From: Kitasatospora indigofera
GTDB lineage: Bacteria > Actinomycetota > Actinomycetes > Streptomycetales > Streptomycetaceae
Direction: 5' to 3'
NCBI RefSeq assembly: GCF_014655955.1
Contig: NZ_BNBO01000006.1
Coordinates: 23,362-87,361 of the forward strand
DNA: 64,000 nt
Position 1 is the first letter of the stretch. Each line of letters opens with the position of its first letter. Below, piece by piece: positions 33,604 through 41,565 of the stretch. The position numbers and the translations under genes were made by a program. The notes under the pieces are model-generated. The model worked only from the letters and a program-made list of their open reading frames with translations. It was not told the DNA's origin and did not search any database.

Positions 33604-35153
33604 CCCCAGCCACCGGCTCGACCGCCCTCGACGGCCGCCGCCGCGCCCGCGACCTCGACGAACTCGCCGCCGCGGGCGGCCCGATCGACGTCCTGGTGAT
33701 CGGCGGCGGGGTCACCGGCGCCGGCACGGCCCTGGACGCCGCCTCGCGCGGGCTGCGCACGGTGCTGGTCGAGTCCCGCGACCTGGCGTTCGGCACCAGC
33801 CGGTGGAGCTCCAAGCTCGTCCACGGCGGCCTGCGGTACCTGGCCTCCGGCCGGATCGGGGTGGCCCGCGAGAGCGCGGTGGAACGCGGCATCCTGATGA
33901 CCCGCACGGCCCCGCACCTGGTCCGCGCGCTGCCCCAGCTCGTACCGCTGCTGCCCTCGACGGGCCGCGGCCGGGCCACGCTCGTCCGGGCCGGATTCCT
34001 GGCGGGCGACCTGCTGCGGCTGAGCGCCGGCACGCCGGCCCGGGTGCTCCCGCGGGTCCGCCGGGTCGGCCCGGCCGAGACCGCCGAACTGGTGCCGGCC
34101 GTGCGCCGGGACGGGCTGACCGGCGCGCTGGTCGCCCACGACGGCCAGCTGATCGACGACGCCCGGCTGGTCGTCGCGATCGCCCGGACGGCGGCGCAGC
34201 ACGGCGCCGCGGTCCTGACCAAGGTCCGGGCGGACGAGGTCACCGGTACCTCGGCGCTGCTCACCGACACGCTCACCGGGCAGACGCTCCGGGTGTCGGC
34301 CCGGGCCGTCGTCAACGCCACGGGCGTCTGGGCCGGCGAGGTGGACCCCGCCGTCCGGCTGCGGCCGAGCCGGGGCACCCATCTGGTCTTCGACGCGGCG
34401 GCCTTCGGGCACCCGTCGGCGGCGCTGACCGTGCCCGTGCCCGGGTCGACCAGCCGTTTCGTCTTCGCGCTGCCGCAGCAGCTCGGGCGGGTGGTGGTCG
34501 GCCTGACCGACGAGGACGCGCCCGGCCCCGTCCCGGACGAGCCGGAGCCGACCGAGCGCGAGATCGCCTTCCTGCTGGAAACCGTCAACATCGCCCTGCA
34601 GAGGCGGTTGACCCGCGACGAGGTGCGCGGCGCCTTCGCCGGGCTGCGTCCGCTGATCGACACCGGTGGCGGCAGCACGGCCGACATCTCCCGCAAGCAC
34701 GCCGTGCTGGAGTCGCCCTCCGGGGTGCTCACCGTCGTCGGCGGCAAGCTGACCACCTACCGCAGGATGGCCCAGGACGCGGTGGACGCCGTCCTGCGGG
34801 CGCGTGCCCTGACGGCCGGGCCGTGCCGGACGGCGGACCTCCCGCTGGTCGGCGCGCCGGGGCACCGGGACAGCGCTCCGCCGCCGGGTGACGGCGTACC
34901 GGCCTCGCTGACCGCCCGTCACGGCGGGGCGTCGCGGGCGGTGCTGGACAGCGCGACGGTCGCCCGCCCGCTGGAGCCCGTCGCCCCCGGGATCGGGGTG
35001 ACCCGCGCCGAGGTGGAGTACGCGCTGACCCACGAGGGCGCGCTGGACGCGGCCGACGTCCTGGACCGCCGCACCCGTATCGGGCTCGTCCCGGCCGACG
35101 CCGAGCGCGCCCGCCCGGCGGTCGAGGAGATCGTGGCCGCCCACCGGGTCTGA
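33600..35153 (+). CDS. glpD: Glycerol-3-phosphate dehydrogenase (GlpD family)
   Basis: 517 residues from ATG 33600. FAD-dependent oxidation of glycerol-3-phosphate to DHAP, feeding electrons to quinone at the membrane. The FAD motif VLVIGGGVTGAGTALDAASR lies near residue 32, then FGTSRWSSKLVHGGLRYL, ARAVVNATGVWAGEV and the C-terminal TVVGGKLTTYRRMAQDAV with a helical cap. Length and motif order match GlpD1. DHAP production would suit the neighbouring alkyl-DHAP-synthase-like enzyme. Confidence 0.92.
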   Translation: MTPATGSTALDGRRRARDLDELAAAGGPIDVLVIGGGVTGAGTALDAASRGLRTVLVESRDLAFGTSRWSSKLVHGGLRYLASGRIGVARESAVERGILMTRTAPHLVRALPQLVPLLPSTGRGRATLVRAGFLAGDLLRLSAGTPARVLPRVRRVGPAETAELVPAVRRDGLTGALVAHDGQLIDDARLVVAIARTAAQHGAAVLTKVRADEVTGTSALLTDTLTGQTLRVSARAVVNATGVWAGEVDPAVRLRPSRGTHLVFDAAAFGHPSAALTVPVPGSTSRFVFALPQQLGRVVVGLTDEDAPGPVPDEPEPTEREIAFLLETVNIALQRRLTRDEVRGAFAGLRPLIDTGGGSTADISRKHAVLESPSGVLTVVGGKLTTYRRMAQDAVDAVLRARALTAGPCRTADLPLVGAPGHRDSAPPPGDGVPASLTARHGGASRAVLDSATVARPLEPVAPGIGVTRAEVEYALTHEGALDAADVLDRRTRIGLVPADAERARPAVEEIVAAHRV

Positions 35154-35440
35154 CGGCTTGTCGCCGCCAGGCGCCGGGTGCCGGCCGGCGGACGCGCCCG
35201 CGTCCCGCGCCCCGGCCCCCGCCGTCCGGGGCGCCTCACCCGTCGGGGTGGATCCCGGCCGCCAGTGGGCGGAGTGTGCGCAGGGCGTCGGGGCTCCGAC
35301 GCTTCGTACCCGGAAGATCTGGCTGGACGCCCGATCGCCCGCGCGGCGGGCGGGTGCCCCGGCTACGGGGTGCCGCCCGCCGCGGGAGGGCACCCGGTGC
35401 GCCGACCGAAGCCGTGATCACGAGAGGCGGAGTGGGCCGA

Positions 35441-37519
35441 ATGTCGCTGTTCGATTCTGATTCTGATCCAGGACCGGTGTCCGTGCGGGCCGCCGGCCGG
35501 CGGGGCCGTTCCGGCCCGTGCCGGGCCGGTGTGGCGGGTGCCGCGGGCCTGGCCCTGCTGCTGGCGTTGCCCGGTGCCGCCTGGGCCGCCCCGGGCGATC
35601 TGGACGCCGGGTTCGGGACCGGGGGCAAGGTGACGACCGACTTCGGCGCCGGCGGGGACGAGGCCCGTGCCCTGGCGGTCCAGCCGGACGGCCGGATCGT
35701 CGCCGCCGGCGTCAAGGACGGTGACTTCGCCCTGGCCCGGTACAACGCCGACGGCAGCCTGGACGCCGGGTTCGGCACCGGCGGCAAGGTGACGACCGAC
35801 TTCGACGGCGGCGGGGACGCGGCCAACGGCGTGGCGGTCCAGGCGGACGGCCGGATCGTCGCCGTGGGTGTCAGCGAGTCGAGTGCCGGGGGCAACTTCT
35901 TCAGCCTGGTGCGCTACAACGCCGACGGCAGCCTGGACGCCGGGTTCGGCACCGGCGGCAAGGTGGTCACGGACTTCGGCAGCGGCGGCGTCGGCGAGGC
36001 CTTCGCGGTGGCGGTGCAGGCGGACGCCCGGATCGTGGTGGCCGGCCTGGACGGCGGTGACTTCGCGCTGGCCCGGTACAACGGCAACGGGAGTCCGGAC
36101 GCCGGGTTCGGCACCGGCGGCACCGTGCTCACCGACTTCGGCGGCGGCGCCGACGCCGTCCACGGAGTCGCGGTGCAGGCCGACGGCCGGATCGTCGCGG
36201 CCGGTTACACCGGGAACAGCGTCGGCAACTACGACTTCGCGCTGGCCCGGTACAACGGCAACGGCAGCCCGGACACCGGGTTCGGCACCGGCGGGCGGGT
36301 GACCACCGACTTCGGCGCCTTCGAGAGCGCCAACGGCGTGGCGGTGCAGGCGGACGGCCGGATCGTCGCCGCGGGTGTGAGCGGCAGCGACTTCGCGCTG
36401 GCCCGGTACAACGGCAACGGCAGCCCGGACACCGGGTTCGGCACCGGTGGCCGGGTGACCACCGACTTCGGCGGGTCCGAGAACGCCCAGGCGGTGGCGG
36501 TGCAGGGCGACGGCCGGATCGTCGCCGCCGGGTCCGGCGCCGCGGGTGGCAGCAGCAACTTCGTCCTGGCCCGCTACAACACCCTCGGCGGACTGGACAC
36601 CGGGTTCGGCACCGGCGGGCGGGTGACCACCGACTTCGGCGGCTTCGACCAGGCGCACGGGGTCGCCGTGCAGGGCGACGGCCGGATCGTCGCGGCCGGG
36701 CTGACCGACAACGACTTCGCGCTCGCCCGCTACCAGGGCGGGGGCGGCGCGCCCGTGCCCACCGACGTGAACCTGTCGGTCACCAAGTCGGGGCCGTCCA
36801 CCGTCAGCCTCGGCGACACGGCCTCGTACACCGTGAAGGTGACCAACACCAGCACCACCCTGCCGGCCACCGCCGTCACCCTGGCGGACACCCTCACCGG
36901 GCCCGCCGTCCTGCTGTCGGCCACACCCGGCCAGGGCACCTGCAGCACCTCCGCCGCCGGCGCGAGCTGCGCGCTCGGCACCCTGGCCCCGGGGGCGAGC
37001 GTCACCGTCACCGTGGTGGTCGAGCCCACGGCCACCGGGACGCTCTCCGACCGGGCGACGGTCGGCGCGGCCCAGCCCGACCCGGTGCCGGCCGACAACA
37101 GCGCCACGGCGACCACCACGGTGAACAACGCCCACGGCTGCACGATCATCGGCACCAGCGGCGCCGACAACCTGTTCGGCACCAGCGGGAACAACGTGAT
37201 CTGCTCGCTCGGCGGCAACGACATGGTCAGCGCGGGCGGGGGCAACGACATCGTCTACGCCGGCTCCGGGAACGACACGGTCGACGGCGGCAGCGGGAAC
37301 GACACCCTCTACGGCGGGGCGGGCAACGACAACCTGAACGGTTCCACCGGTGCCGACACCCTCAACGGAGGCCCGGGGAGCGACACCTTGACGGGCGGAA
37401 ACGACAACGACCAGCTGAACGCCGTCGACGGCGTGGCCGGCAACGACGCGGCCCACGGCGGCACCGGGTTCGACAGCTGCACCGTCGACCCCGGTGACAC
37501 CGTCACCGGCTGCCCGTAG
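35441..37519 (+). CDS. Secreted delta-60 repeat / DUF11 / RTX-repeat mosaic protein
   Basis: 692 residues from ATG 35441 (GGCGGAG upstream). Signal peptide with AWA-A near residue 50. Residues ~50-435 hold about seven ~50-55-residue delta-60 repeats (GFGTGGKVTTDF, DGRIVAAG, DFALARYN), predicted to form a beta-propeller. Residues ~440-560 are a DUF11/Ig-like domain (VNLSVTKSGPSTVSLGDTA). From ~565 come hemolysin-type calcium-binding nonapeptides (GGNDMVSAG, GSGNDTVDGG, GAGNDNLNG). Two Cys close the C-terminus. Cell-surface or extracellular; function unknown. DNA repeats inside the gene invite recombination. Confidence 0.88.
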   Translation: MSLFDSDSDPGPVSVRAAGRRGRSGPCRAGVAGAAGLALLLALPGAAWAAPGDLDAGFGTGGKVTTDFGAGGDEARALAVQPDGRIVAAGVKDGDFALARYNADGSLDAGFGTGGKVTTDFDGGGDAANGVAVQADGRIVAVGVSESSAGGNFFSLVRYNADGSLDAGFGTGGKVVTDFGSGGVGEAFAVAVQADARIVVAGLDGGDFALARYNGNGSPDAGFGTGGTVLTDFGGGADAVHGVAVQADGRIVAAGYTGNSVGNYDFALARYNGNGSPDTGFGTGGRVTTDFGAFESANGVAVQADGRIVAAGVSGSDFALARYNGNGSPDTGFGTGGRVTTDFGGSENAQAVAVQGDGRIVAAGSGAAGGSSNFVLARYNTLGGLDTGFGTGGRVTTDFGGFDQAHGVAVQGDGRIVAAGLTDNDFALARYQGGGGAPVPTDVNLSVTKSGPSTVSLGDTASYTVKVTNTSTTLPATAVTLADTLTGPAVLLSATPGQGTCSTSAAGASCALGTLAPGASVTVTVVVEPTATGTLSDRATVGAAQPDPVPADNSATATTTVNNAHGCTIIGTSGADNLFGTSGNNVICSLGGNDMVSAGGGNDIVYAGSGNDTVDGGSGNDTLYGGAGNDNLNGSTGADTLNGGPGSDTLTGGNDNDQLNAVDGVAGNDAAHGGTGFDSCTVDPGDTVTGCP

Positions 37520-37537
37520 CGACCGGCGCGGGACGGC

Positions 37538-37572
37538 CCGCGGGCCCGGCCGCCGTCGGACCGGGCCCGCGG
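37538..37572. terminator. Terminator hairpin after the delta-60/RTX gene
   Basis: Perfect 12-bp arms (CCGCGGGCCCGG/CCGGGCCCGCGG) around an 11-nt loop, 19 bp after the stop. Confidence 0.8.
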
Positions 37573-37705
37573 ACGCGCGCGTACGGACCGCGGGCCGGCC
37601 CCCTCGTCCGGGCCTCCCGGTGGCAGGTGCCGCCGCCCACCGGTCCGCCGGTGACGTTGCGGGACTTGACGCACCCTCGGACACGCCGGGACATAGGGTG
37701 GGGGC

Positions 37706-38023
37706 ATGGATTCGCACGTGCTTGTCATCGCCGATGTGTCATGCAGTCCGGAGAACGCCGGGGAGTTCGGCCAGGTCCTGCACGAGTTCGCCGCCGCCTG
37801 TCGGGCGGAGCCGGGCTGCCTCTCCTACGAGGTGTTCCGCTCCGAGGAGTCGCCCGAGCGGTACGTGAGCATCGAGAGGTACGCCGACGCCGCCGCCTTC
37901 GCGGCGCACCGCGAGTCCGGCCACTTCCGTGAGATCGGCCTGGCCCGGCTGATGCCGCTGACCACCGCGCGCGACGTGCAGATGTACGACCCGCCGCGGG
38001 AGGTCCCGCCTGCGGGACGGTAG
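37706..38023 (+). CDS. ABM-family (YgiN-like) putative quinol monooxygenase
   Basis: 105 residues from ATG 37706. Small dimeric ferredoxin-like fold of the antibiotic biosynthesis monooxygenase family: HVLVIADVSCSPENAGEF, AEPGCLSYEVFRSEESPERY and IERYADAAAFAAHRESGHF. Cofactor-free oxygenation of quinols or polyketides is typical, but many members have no known substrate. Monocistronic, ended by a strong hairpin. Confidence 0.88.
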   Translation: MDSHVLVIADVSCSPENAGEFGQVLHEFAAACRAEPGCLSYEVFRSEESPERYVSIERYADAAAFAAHRESGHFREIGLARLMPLTTARDVQMYDPPREVPPAGR

Positions 38024-38058
38024 CCGCCCCCCGCCCCGCCGCCCGCACCGCCTGCTCC

Positions 38059-38098
38059 GGGCGGCCCGGGCGGCCCCGAGGGGGCACCCGGGCCGCCC
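38059..38098. terminator. Bidirectional terminator hairpin
   Basis: Perfect 12-bp arms (GGGCGGCCCGGG/CCCGGGCCGCCC) with a 16-nt loop, between the convergent ABM and PhnB-like genes. Confidence 0.8.
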
Positions 38099-38114
38099 GG
38101 CCGGGACCGCCCGG

Positions 38115-38528
38115 TCAGGCAGGCTGCTGGCTGATGTTGACCAGCCAGGTGATGCCGAAGCGGTCCGTGCACATGCCGAAGACGTCGCCCCACATCTGCT
38201 TCTCCAGCGGGACCGAGACCACGCCGCCGCCGGAGAGCGCGTCCCAGAAGCCGCGCAGCTCGTCGGCGTCGTCGCCGCTCAGGCTCACCGTGATGGTGTT
38301 CCCGGGCTTGTACTCCATGCCCGGCGGGACGTCCGCGGCCATCAGCGTGTAGCCCTGATCGGTTTCGAGCATGCCGTGCATGATCTTGTCGGCGAAGGGG
38401 GCGTCCTTCTGGCCGAAGTCACCGAAGCTGTTCAGCGACAGCGTGCCGCCGAAGATCCCCTGGTAGAACTCCATGGCCGGCCGGGCGTCGCCGTTGAAGC
38501 TGATGTACGGATTGAGTCGGGAAGGCAC
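38115..38528 (-). CDS. PhnB-like VOC family protein
   Basis: 137 residues from GTG 38528, with GGAGAA upstream. The family pattern is LNPYISFNGDARPAMEFYQG, then ADKIMHGMLETDQGYTLMAAD and WGDVFGMCTDRFGITWLVNI. Proteins of this PhnB/3-demethylubiquinone-methyltransferase-like group are common in Streptomyces and lack a defined substrate. Stands alone, divergent from the FMO gene. Confidence 0.88.
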   Translation of the reverse strand: MPSRLNPYISFNGDARPAMEFYQGIFGGTLSLNSFGDFGQKDAPFADKIMHGMLETDQGYTLMAADVPPGMEYKPGNTITVSLSGDDADELRGFWDALSGGGVVSVPLEKQMWGDVFGMCTDRFGITWLVNISQQPA

Positions 38529-38796
38529 GGGATTCTCCGTTTCGTGACGATGCGTCGGTGCCGGCAGATTAGGCGAAGGCCCGCCGCCGGCCGTGCTGCC
38601 TCCCCGCGCGGCCGTCGGATGTCGACCGGTTGCCCCAACGCACGGCCGCCCGGTGAGCTGCCGTGACCAGCCCGTCCGGGGTGCCGGAGCGGCCTGCCGA
38701 CCGGCCCTCGTCACCGGTGTGAACCGTGAATATGCTGGGCAGTCAAGATCCGTATCCGAGCGAGAACTTCTCTCCTGGCGCCTGTGGAGGCAAACG

Positions 38797-40086
38797 TTGA
38801 GCGTGTGCGTGATAGGCGCGGGTCTCTCCGGCATGGCTGCCGCGTACGCGCTCAGGGAGCGGGGGATCGACTTCGTCTGCCTGGAGAAGGCGCCGGACGT
38901 CGGCGGCATCTGGCGGATGCCGGGCGCCGGTGAGCCGGGCCCGGCCTACCAGGCCCTGCACCTGAACAGCGCCCGCCAGCTGACCGAGTACGCCGGGTTC
39001 CCGATGCCGTCCTGGCTGCCCCTCTACCCACGGCACAGCGATGTCGCCGCCTACCTGCGGTCCTTCGCCGAGTCGGCGGGGCTGCTCCCGCACATCGAGC
39101 TGCGCACCCAGGTGGTCGACGTCCGCCAGGGGGCCGACGAGGCGTGGACGGTCACCAGCCGCGACGCCGGGGGCGTCGAGACGGTCCGCAGCTTCGACCA
39201 GGTGATCGTCGCGTCCGGGCACCATTCGGTCCCGGCCCTGCCGAACCCCCTGCCGCCGGGCGCCGAATCCTTCACCGGAACGATTCTGCACTCGATGGAC
39301 TACCTGGACGGCCGGGACTTCGCGGGGCAGCGCGTCGTCGTGGTCGGGCTCGGGGCGTCGGCGGTGGACATCGCAGCGGACCTCTCACGGCACGCCGCGC
39401 AGACGGTGATCTCCGTCCGGCGCGGCCTCCACATCGTGCCGAAGCAGCTCTACGGCATGTCGGTGGACCTGATCGCCGAGGCACCGTGGTTCACCGGCAA
39501 GTCCTTCGAGGAGCAGCGGCGCTTCGTCGAGGAGGCCCTGATGGTGGCGCGCGGCCGGCTGTCGGACTACGGTCTGCCGGAGCCCGACCACCCGGTCTTC
39601 TCCTCGGCCGTGACCATCTCGGACGAGATCCTCAGCCGGATCCGGCACGGCGCGGTCACTCCCAGGCCCGCGATCGCCGCCCTGGACGGCGACCGGGTGT
39701 CCTTCACCGACGGGACCTCGGTCGAGGCGGACGCGATCGTCTACTGCACGGGCTTCCACATGGCCTTCCCCTTCCTGCCCGCCGGCTGCCCCGCGGGCCC
39801 GCAGGGGCCGGTCGAGCTGTACCGGCGGATCGTCGCACCGGACCGGCCCGGACTGTTCTTCCTGGGCCTGATCCGCCCGGTGGGCTCCATCACGCGCCTG
39901 GTGGAGGCGCAGGCGCGCTGGGTGGCGCGGGTCGTCACCGGTGACGTCGCCCTGCCGCCGGCCGACGTCATGCACAAGGAGATCGACGGGTACCTCGGTG
40001 GCATCGCCGAGCGCTACGGGCTGAGCACCGGCTCCTCCGTGCAGGTGGACGTCGGTTCGTACCTGCGGGAGCTGCAGGACGCGTAG
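38797..40086 (+). CDS. Flavin-containing monooxygenase (class B, FMO type)
   Basis: 429 residues from TTG 38797, chosen because GGAGG lies 6 nt upstream; GTG 38803 is the alternative. FAD motif GAGLSG at 7-12, the FMO fingerprint [11 protein letters not shown] at 159-169, the NADPH motif [14 protein letters not shown] near 182, and the late [10 protein letters not shown]. Such enzymes oxygenate amine N or S atoms, or indolic substrates. It converges on a DMATS-type prenyltransferase. The same pair occurs in S. coelicolor (SCO7467/SCO7468), where prenylated tryptophan is reported to be oxidised to an indole acetonitrile, so a prenylindole substrate is likely here. Confidence 0.88.
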   Translation: MSVCVIGAGLSGMAAAYALRERGIDFVCLEKAPDVGGIWRMPGAGEPGPAYQALHLNSARQLTEYAGFPMPSWLPLYPRHSDVAAYLRSFAESAGLLPHIELRTQVVDVRQGADEAWTVTSRDAGGVETVRSFDQVIVASGHHSVPALPNPLPPGAESFTGTILHSMDYLDGRDFAGQRVVVVGLGASAVDIAADLSRHAAQTVISVRRGLHIVPKQLYGMSVDLIAEAPWFTGKSFEEQRRFVEEALMVARGRLSDYGLPEPDHPVFSSAVTISDEILSRIRHGAVTPRPAIAALDGDRVSFTDGTSVEADAIVYCTGFHMAFPFLPAGCPAGPQGPVELYRRIVAPDRPGLFFLGLIRPVGSITRLVEAQARWVARVVTGDVALPPADVMHKEIDGYLGGIAERYGLSTGSSVQVDVGSYLRELQDA

Positions 40087-40108
40087 GGCGGGCCGCCGGC
40101 CGGTCCGC

Positions 40109-40145
40109 GGAGCTCTCGTGGGGGCGCAGGATCCACGAGAGCTCC
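40109..40145. terminator. Bidirectional terminator between FMO and prenyltransferase genes
   Basis: Perfect 13-bp arms (GGAGCTCTCGTGG/CCACGAGAGCTCC) around an 11-nt loop in the 77-bp convergent gap. Confidence 0.85.
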
Positions 40146-40163
40146 CTTCGGTCGCGGCCGGTC

Positions 40164-41342
40164 TCAGTGAACGGCTTCGGCCGGCGGCGAGAGCACGGCC
40201 GGCGGCGAGAGCACGGCCGGAGGCCTCACCCGGTAGGCCTCCGAGGAGATGTACACCGTCACCCGGGGCGGACGGCCCGCCTGGTGGGCGAGCGCCAGAT
40301 AGGCGATGAGGCCCGCACCGTCCTCCGGGCGCCGCGAGGTGACGGCGGCGACGGAGTCGAGGAGCGGGGCCGGGTCGGCGCCGTAGTGCCGCAGCAGGGC
40401 CGACGCCCGTTCGAGGGCCTCCCCGTCGTGCCGGACGTAGTCGCGCACCGGGACATGCAAGGTGAAGCCGGCCGGCAGGCCGGTGGCCGACTCCGTGAAA
40501 GCGTGGCACGCCAGGCCGGGGCGCCGGTCGAGCACGGTGTCCTGGCCGTCCTCCAGCCCCGCGGCCGTGCGGAAGAACGCCTCGATCTCGGTGGGACCGG
40601 GCCCGTCCTCCATACGGGACAGGCCCCCCGCCGCCGCAGCCGAAAGGTTCTTGTGCGCGGTGTACACCTTCACCCGGGGGACGTCCCAGTCGCCCAGGTC
40701 CAGGGCGAGGAAGAGGATGCGGTCGGAATCCGGCAGCGCCGTGAACGCCTGCGGGTGGCCGAGCCGGCGCAGTGCCTCCCGTACCGTCCCGGCCGAGCGA
40801 TCCGCGCCGGACGCCGCGGGGTTCAGGTAGACCTTGACCCGGGGGACACCGCCGGGGCGCAGCTCCAGCGCGCACCACAGGGCCAGCGGCCCCTGGGGGG
40901 ACAGCGGGAAGAAGAGGTCCTCCAGCTCGTCGAGCCGGTCGGTGGGGAAGTTCCAGCGTCGCGCGAGCGCGCGGACGGCCCGCAGCCCGGAGCGCCCGCT
41001 CCGGGCCAGGCCGCCGACGCCGCCCCCGGGTTCCAGCAGCACGCGCAGGCTCGGCGCCCGGCCCGGCTCGAAGGAGAGCGAGAACTCCACCGGCGTGTGG
41101 TCGTCGGAGAGGAAGGACCGGCTGGGGGCCGGCAGGGCCAGTGGCCGTAGGGCGACCGGGCCCAGTGCCGTGGTCAGGACCCGGGCGTAGCCGGCGGCGT
41201 CCGCGCCGCCCAGGCCGGCGACCTCGCAGAGCCGGAGCAGCTGGCCCGCCGTGTGACCGCCGAGCGTTCCCGCGGCGGGGAGCGCGGCGGCGTGCGTCGC
41301 GGGGAGGACGCCGACGGGGGGTCTGTGCCGGACGTCGATCAC
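40164..41342 (-). CDS. DMATS-type aromatic (indole) prenyltransferase
   Basis: 392 residues from ATG 41342. PT-barrel prenyltransferase of the bacterial tryptophan dimethylallyltransferase type, transferring dimethylallyl from DMAPP to an indole ring. Seen: DHTPVEFSLSFEPG, the paired diphosphate-shielding strands VPRVKVYLNPAASGAD and VPRVKVYTAHKNL, PAGFTLHVPVRDYVRHDGEA and RPPRVTVYISSEAYRV. The extreme C-terminus ends in a duplicated PPAVLS, encoded by a tandem 18-bp repeat (about 40179-40215). It converges on the FMO gene. A strong hairpin lies in its leader. Confidence 0.88.
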   Translation of the reverse strand: MIDVRHRPPVGVLPATHAAALPAAGTLGGHTAGQLLRLCEVAGLGGADAAGYARVLTTALGPVALRPLALPAPSRSFLSDDHTPVEFSLSFEPGRAPSLRVLLEPGGGVGGLARSGRSGLRAVRALARRWNFPTDRLDELEDLFFPLSPQGPLALWCALELRPGGVPRVKVYLNPAASGADRSAGTVREALRRLGHPQAFTALPDSDRILFLALDLGDWDVPRVKVYTAHKNLSAAAAGGLSRMEDGPGPTEIEAFFRTAAGLEDGQDTVLDRRPGLACHAFTESATGLPAGFTLHVPVRDYVRHDGEALERASALLRHYGADPAPLLDSVAAVTSRRPEDGAGLIAYLALAHQAGRPPRVTVYISSEAYRVRPPAVLSPPAVLSPPAEAVH

Positions 41343-41376
41343 AGGCCCCCCTGTCCGCGACCGGAGGATGCAAAGA

Positions 41377-41402
41377 GATACCCGCCCGGTGGGGCGGGTA
41401 TC
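41377..41402. promoter_or_regulatory. Strong hairpin/palindrome in the prenyltransferase leader
   Basis: Perfect 11-bp arms (GATACCCGCCC/GGGCGGGTATC) with a 4-nt loop, 35 nt upstream of the prenyltransferase ATG. It could be an operator or an attenuating mRNA structure. No anti-terminator is obvious. Confidence 0.5.
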
Positions 41403-41521
41403 GGAGGGTGTGCTGCTGAGGGCCGGCTGAAATCGGGGTCGGTGGAAACGTGCTCCATGACGCCCTCCTGTCCTGGATCAACGACGCGGGGACTACCGCG
41501 CTGCTGAATACCCCTCAAGTC

Positions 41522-41547
41522 GAACCCTTATGCGGAATGAGGGGTTC
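41522..41547. terminator. Likely terminator of the conservon operon
   Basis: Imperfect stem with outer arms GAACCC/GGGTTC and partial pairing inside, about 20 nt past the P450 stop on the minus strand. It separates the cvn operon from the prenyltransferase gene transcribed in the same direction. Confidence 0.5.
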
Positions 41548-41565
41548 AGGAGGATGTTGCCTACG

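Noticed and set aside
35363..37717. 784-codon minus-strand frame opposite the delta-60/RTX gene
   Set aside because: Repeats in both translations mirror the plus-strand domain repeats; only the plus strand has a signal peptide and known domains.
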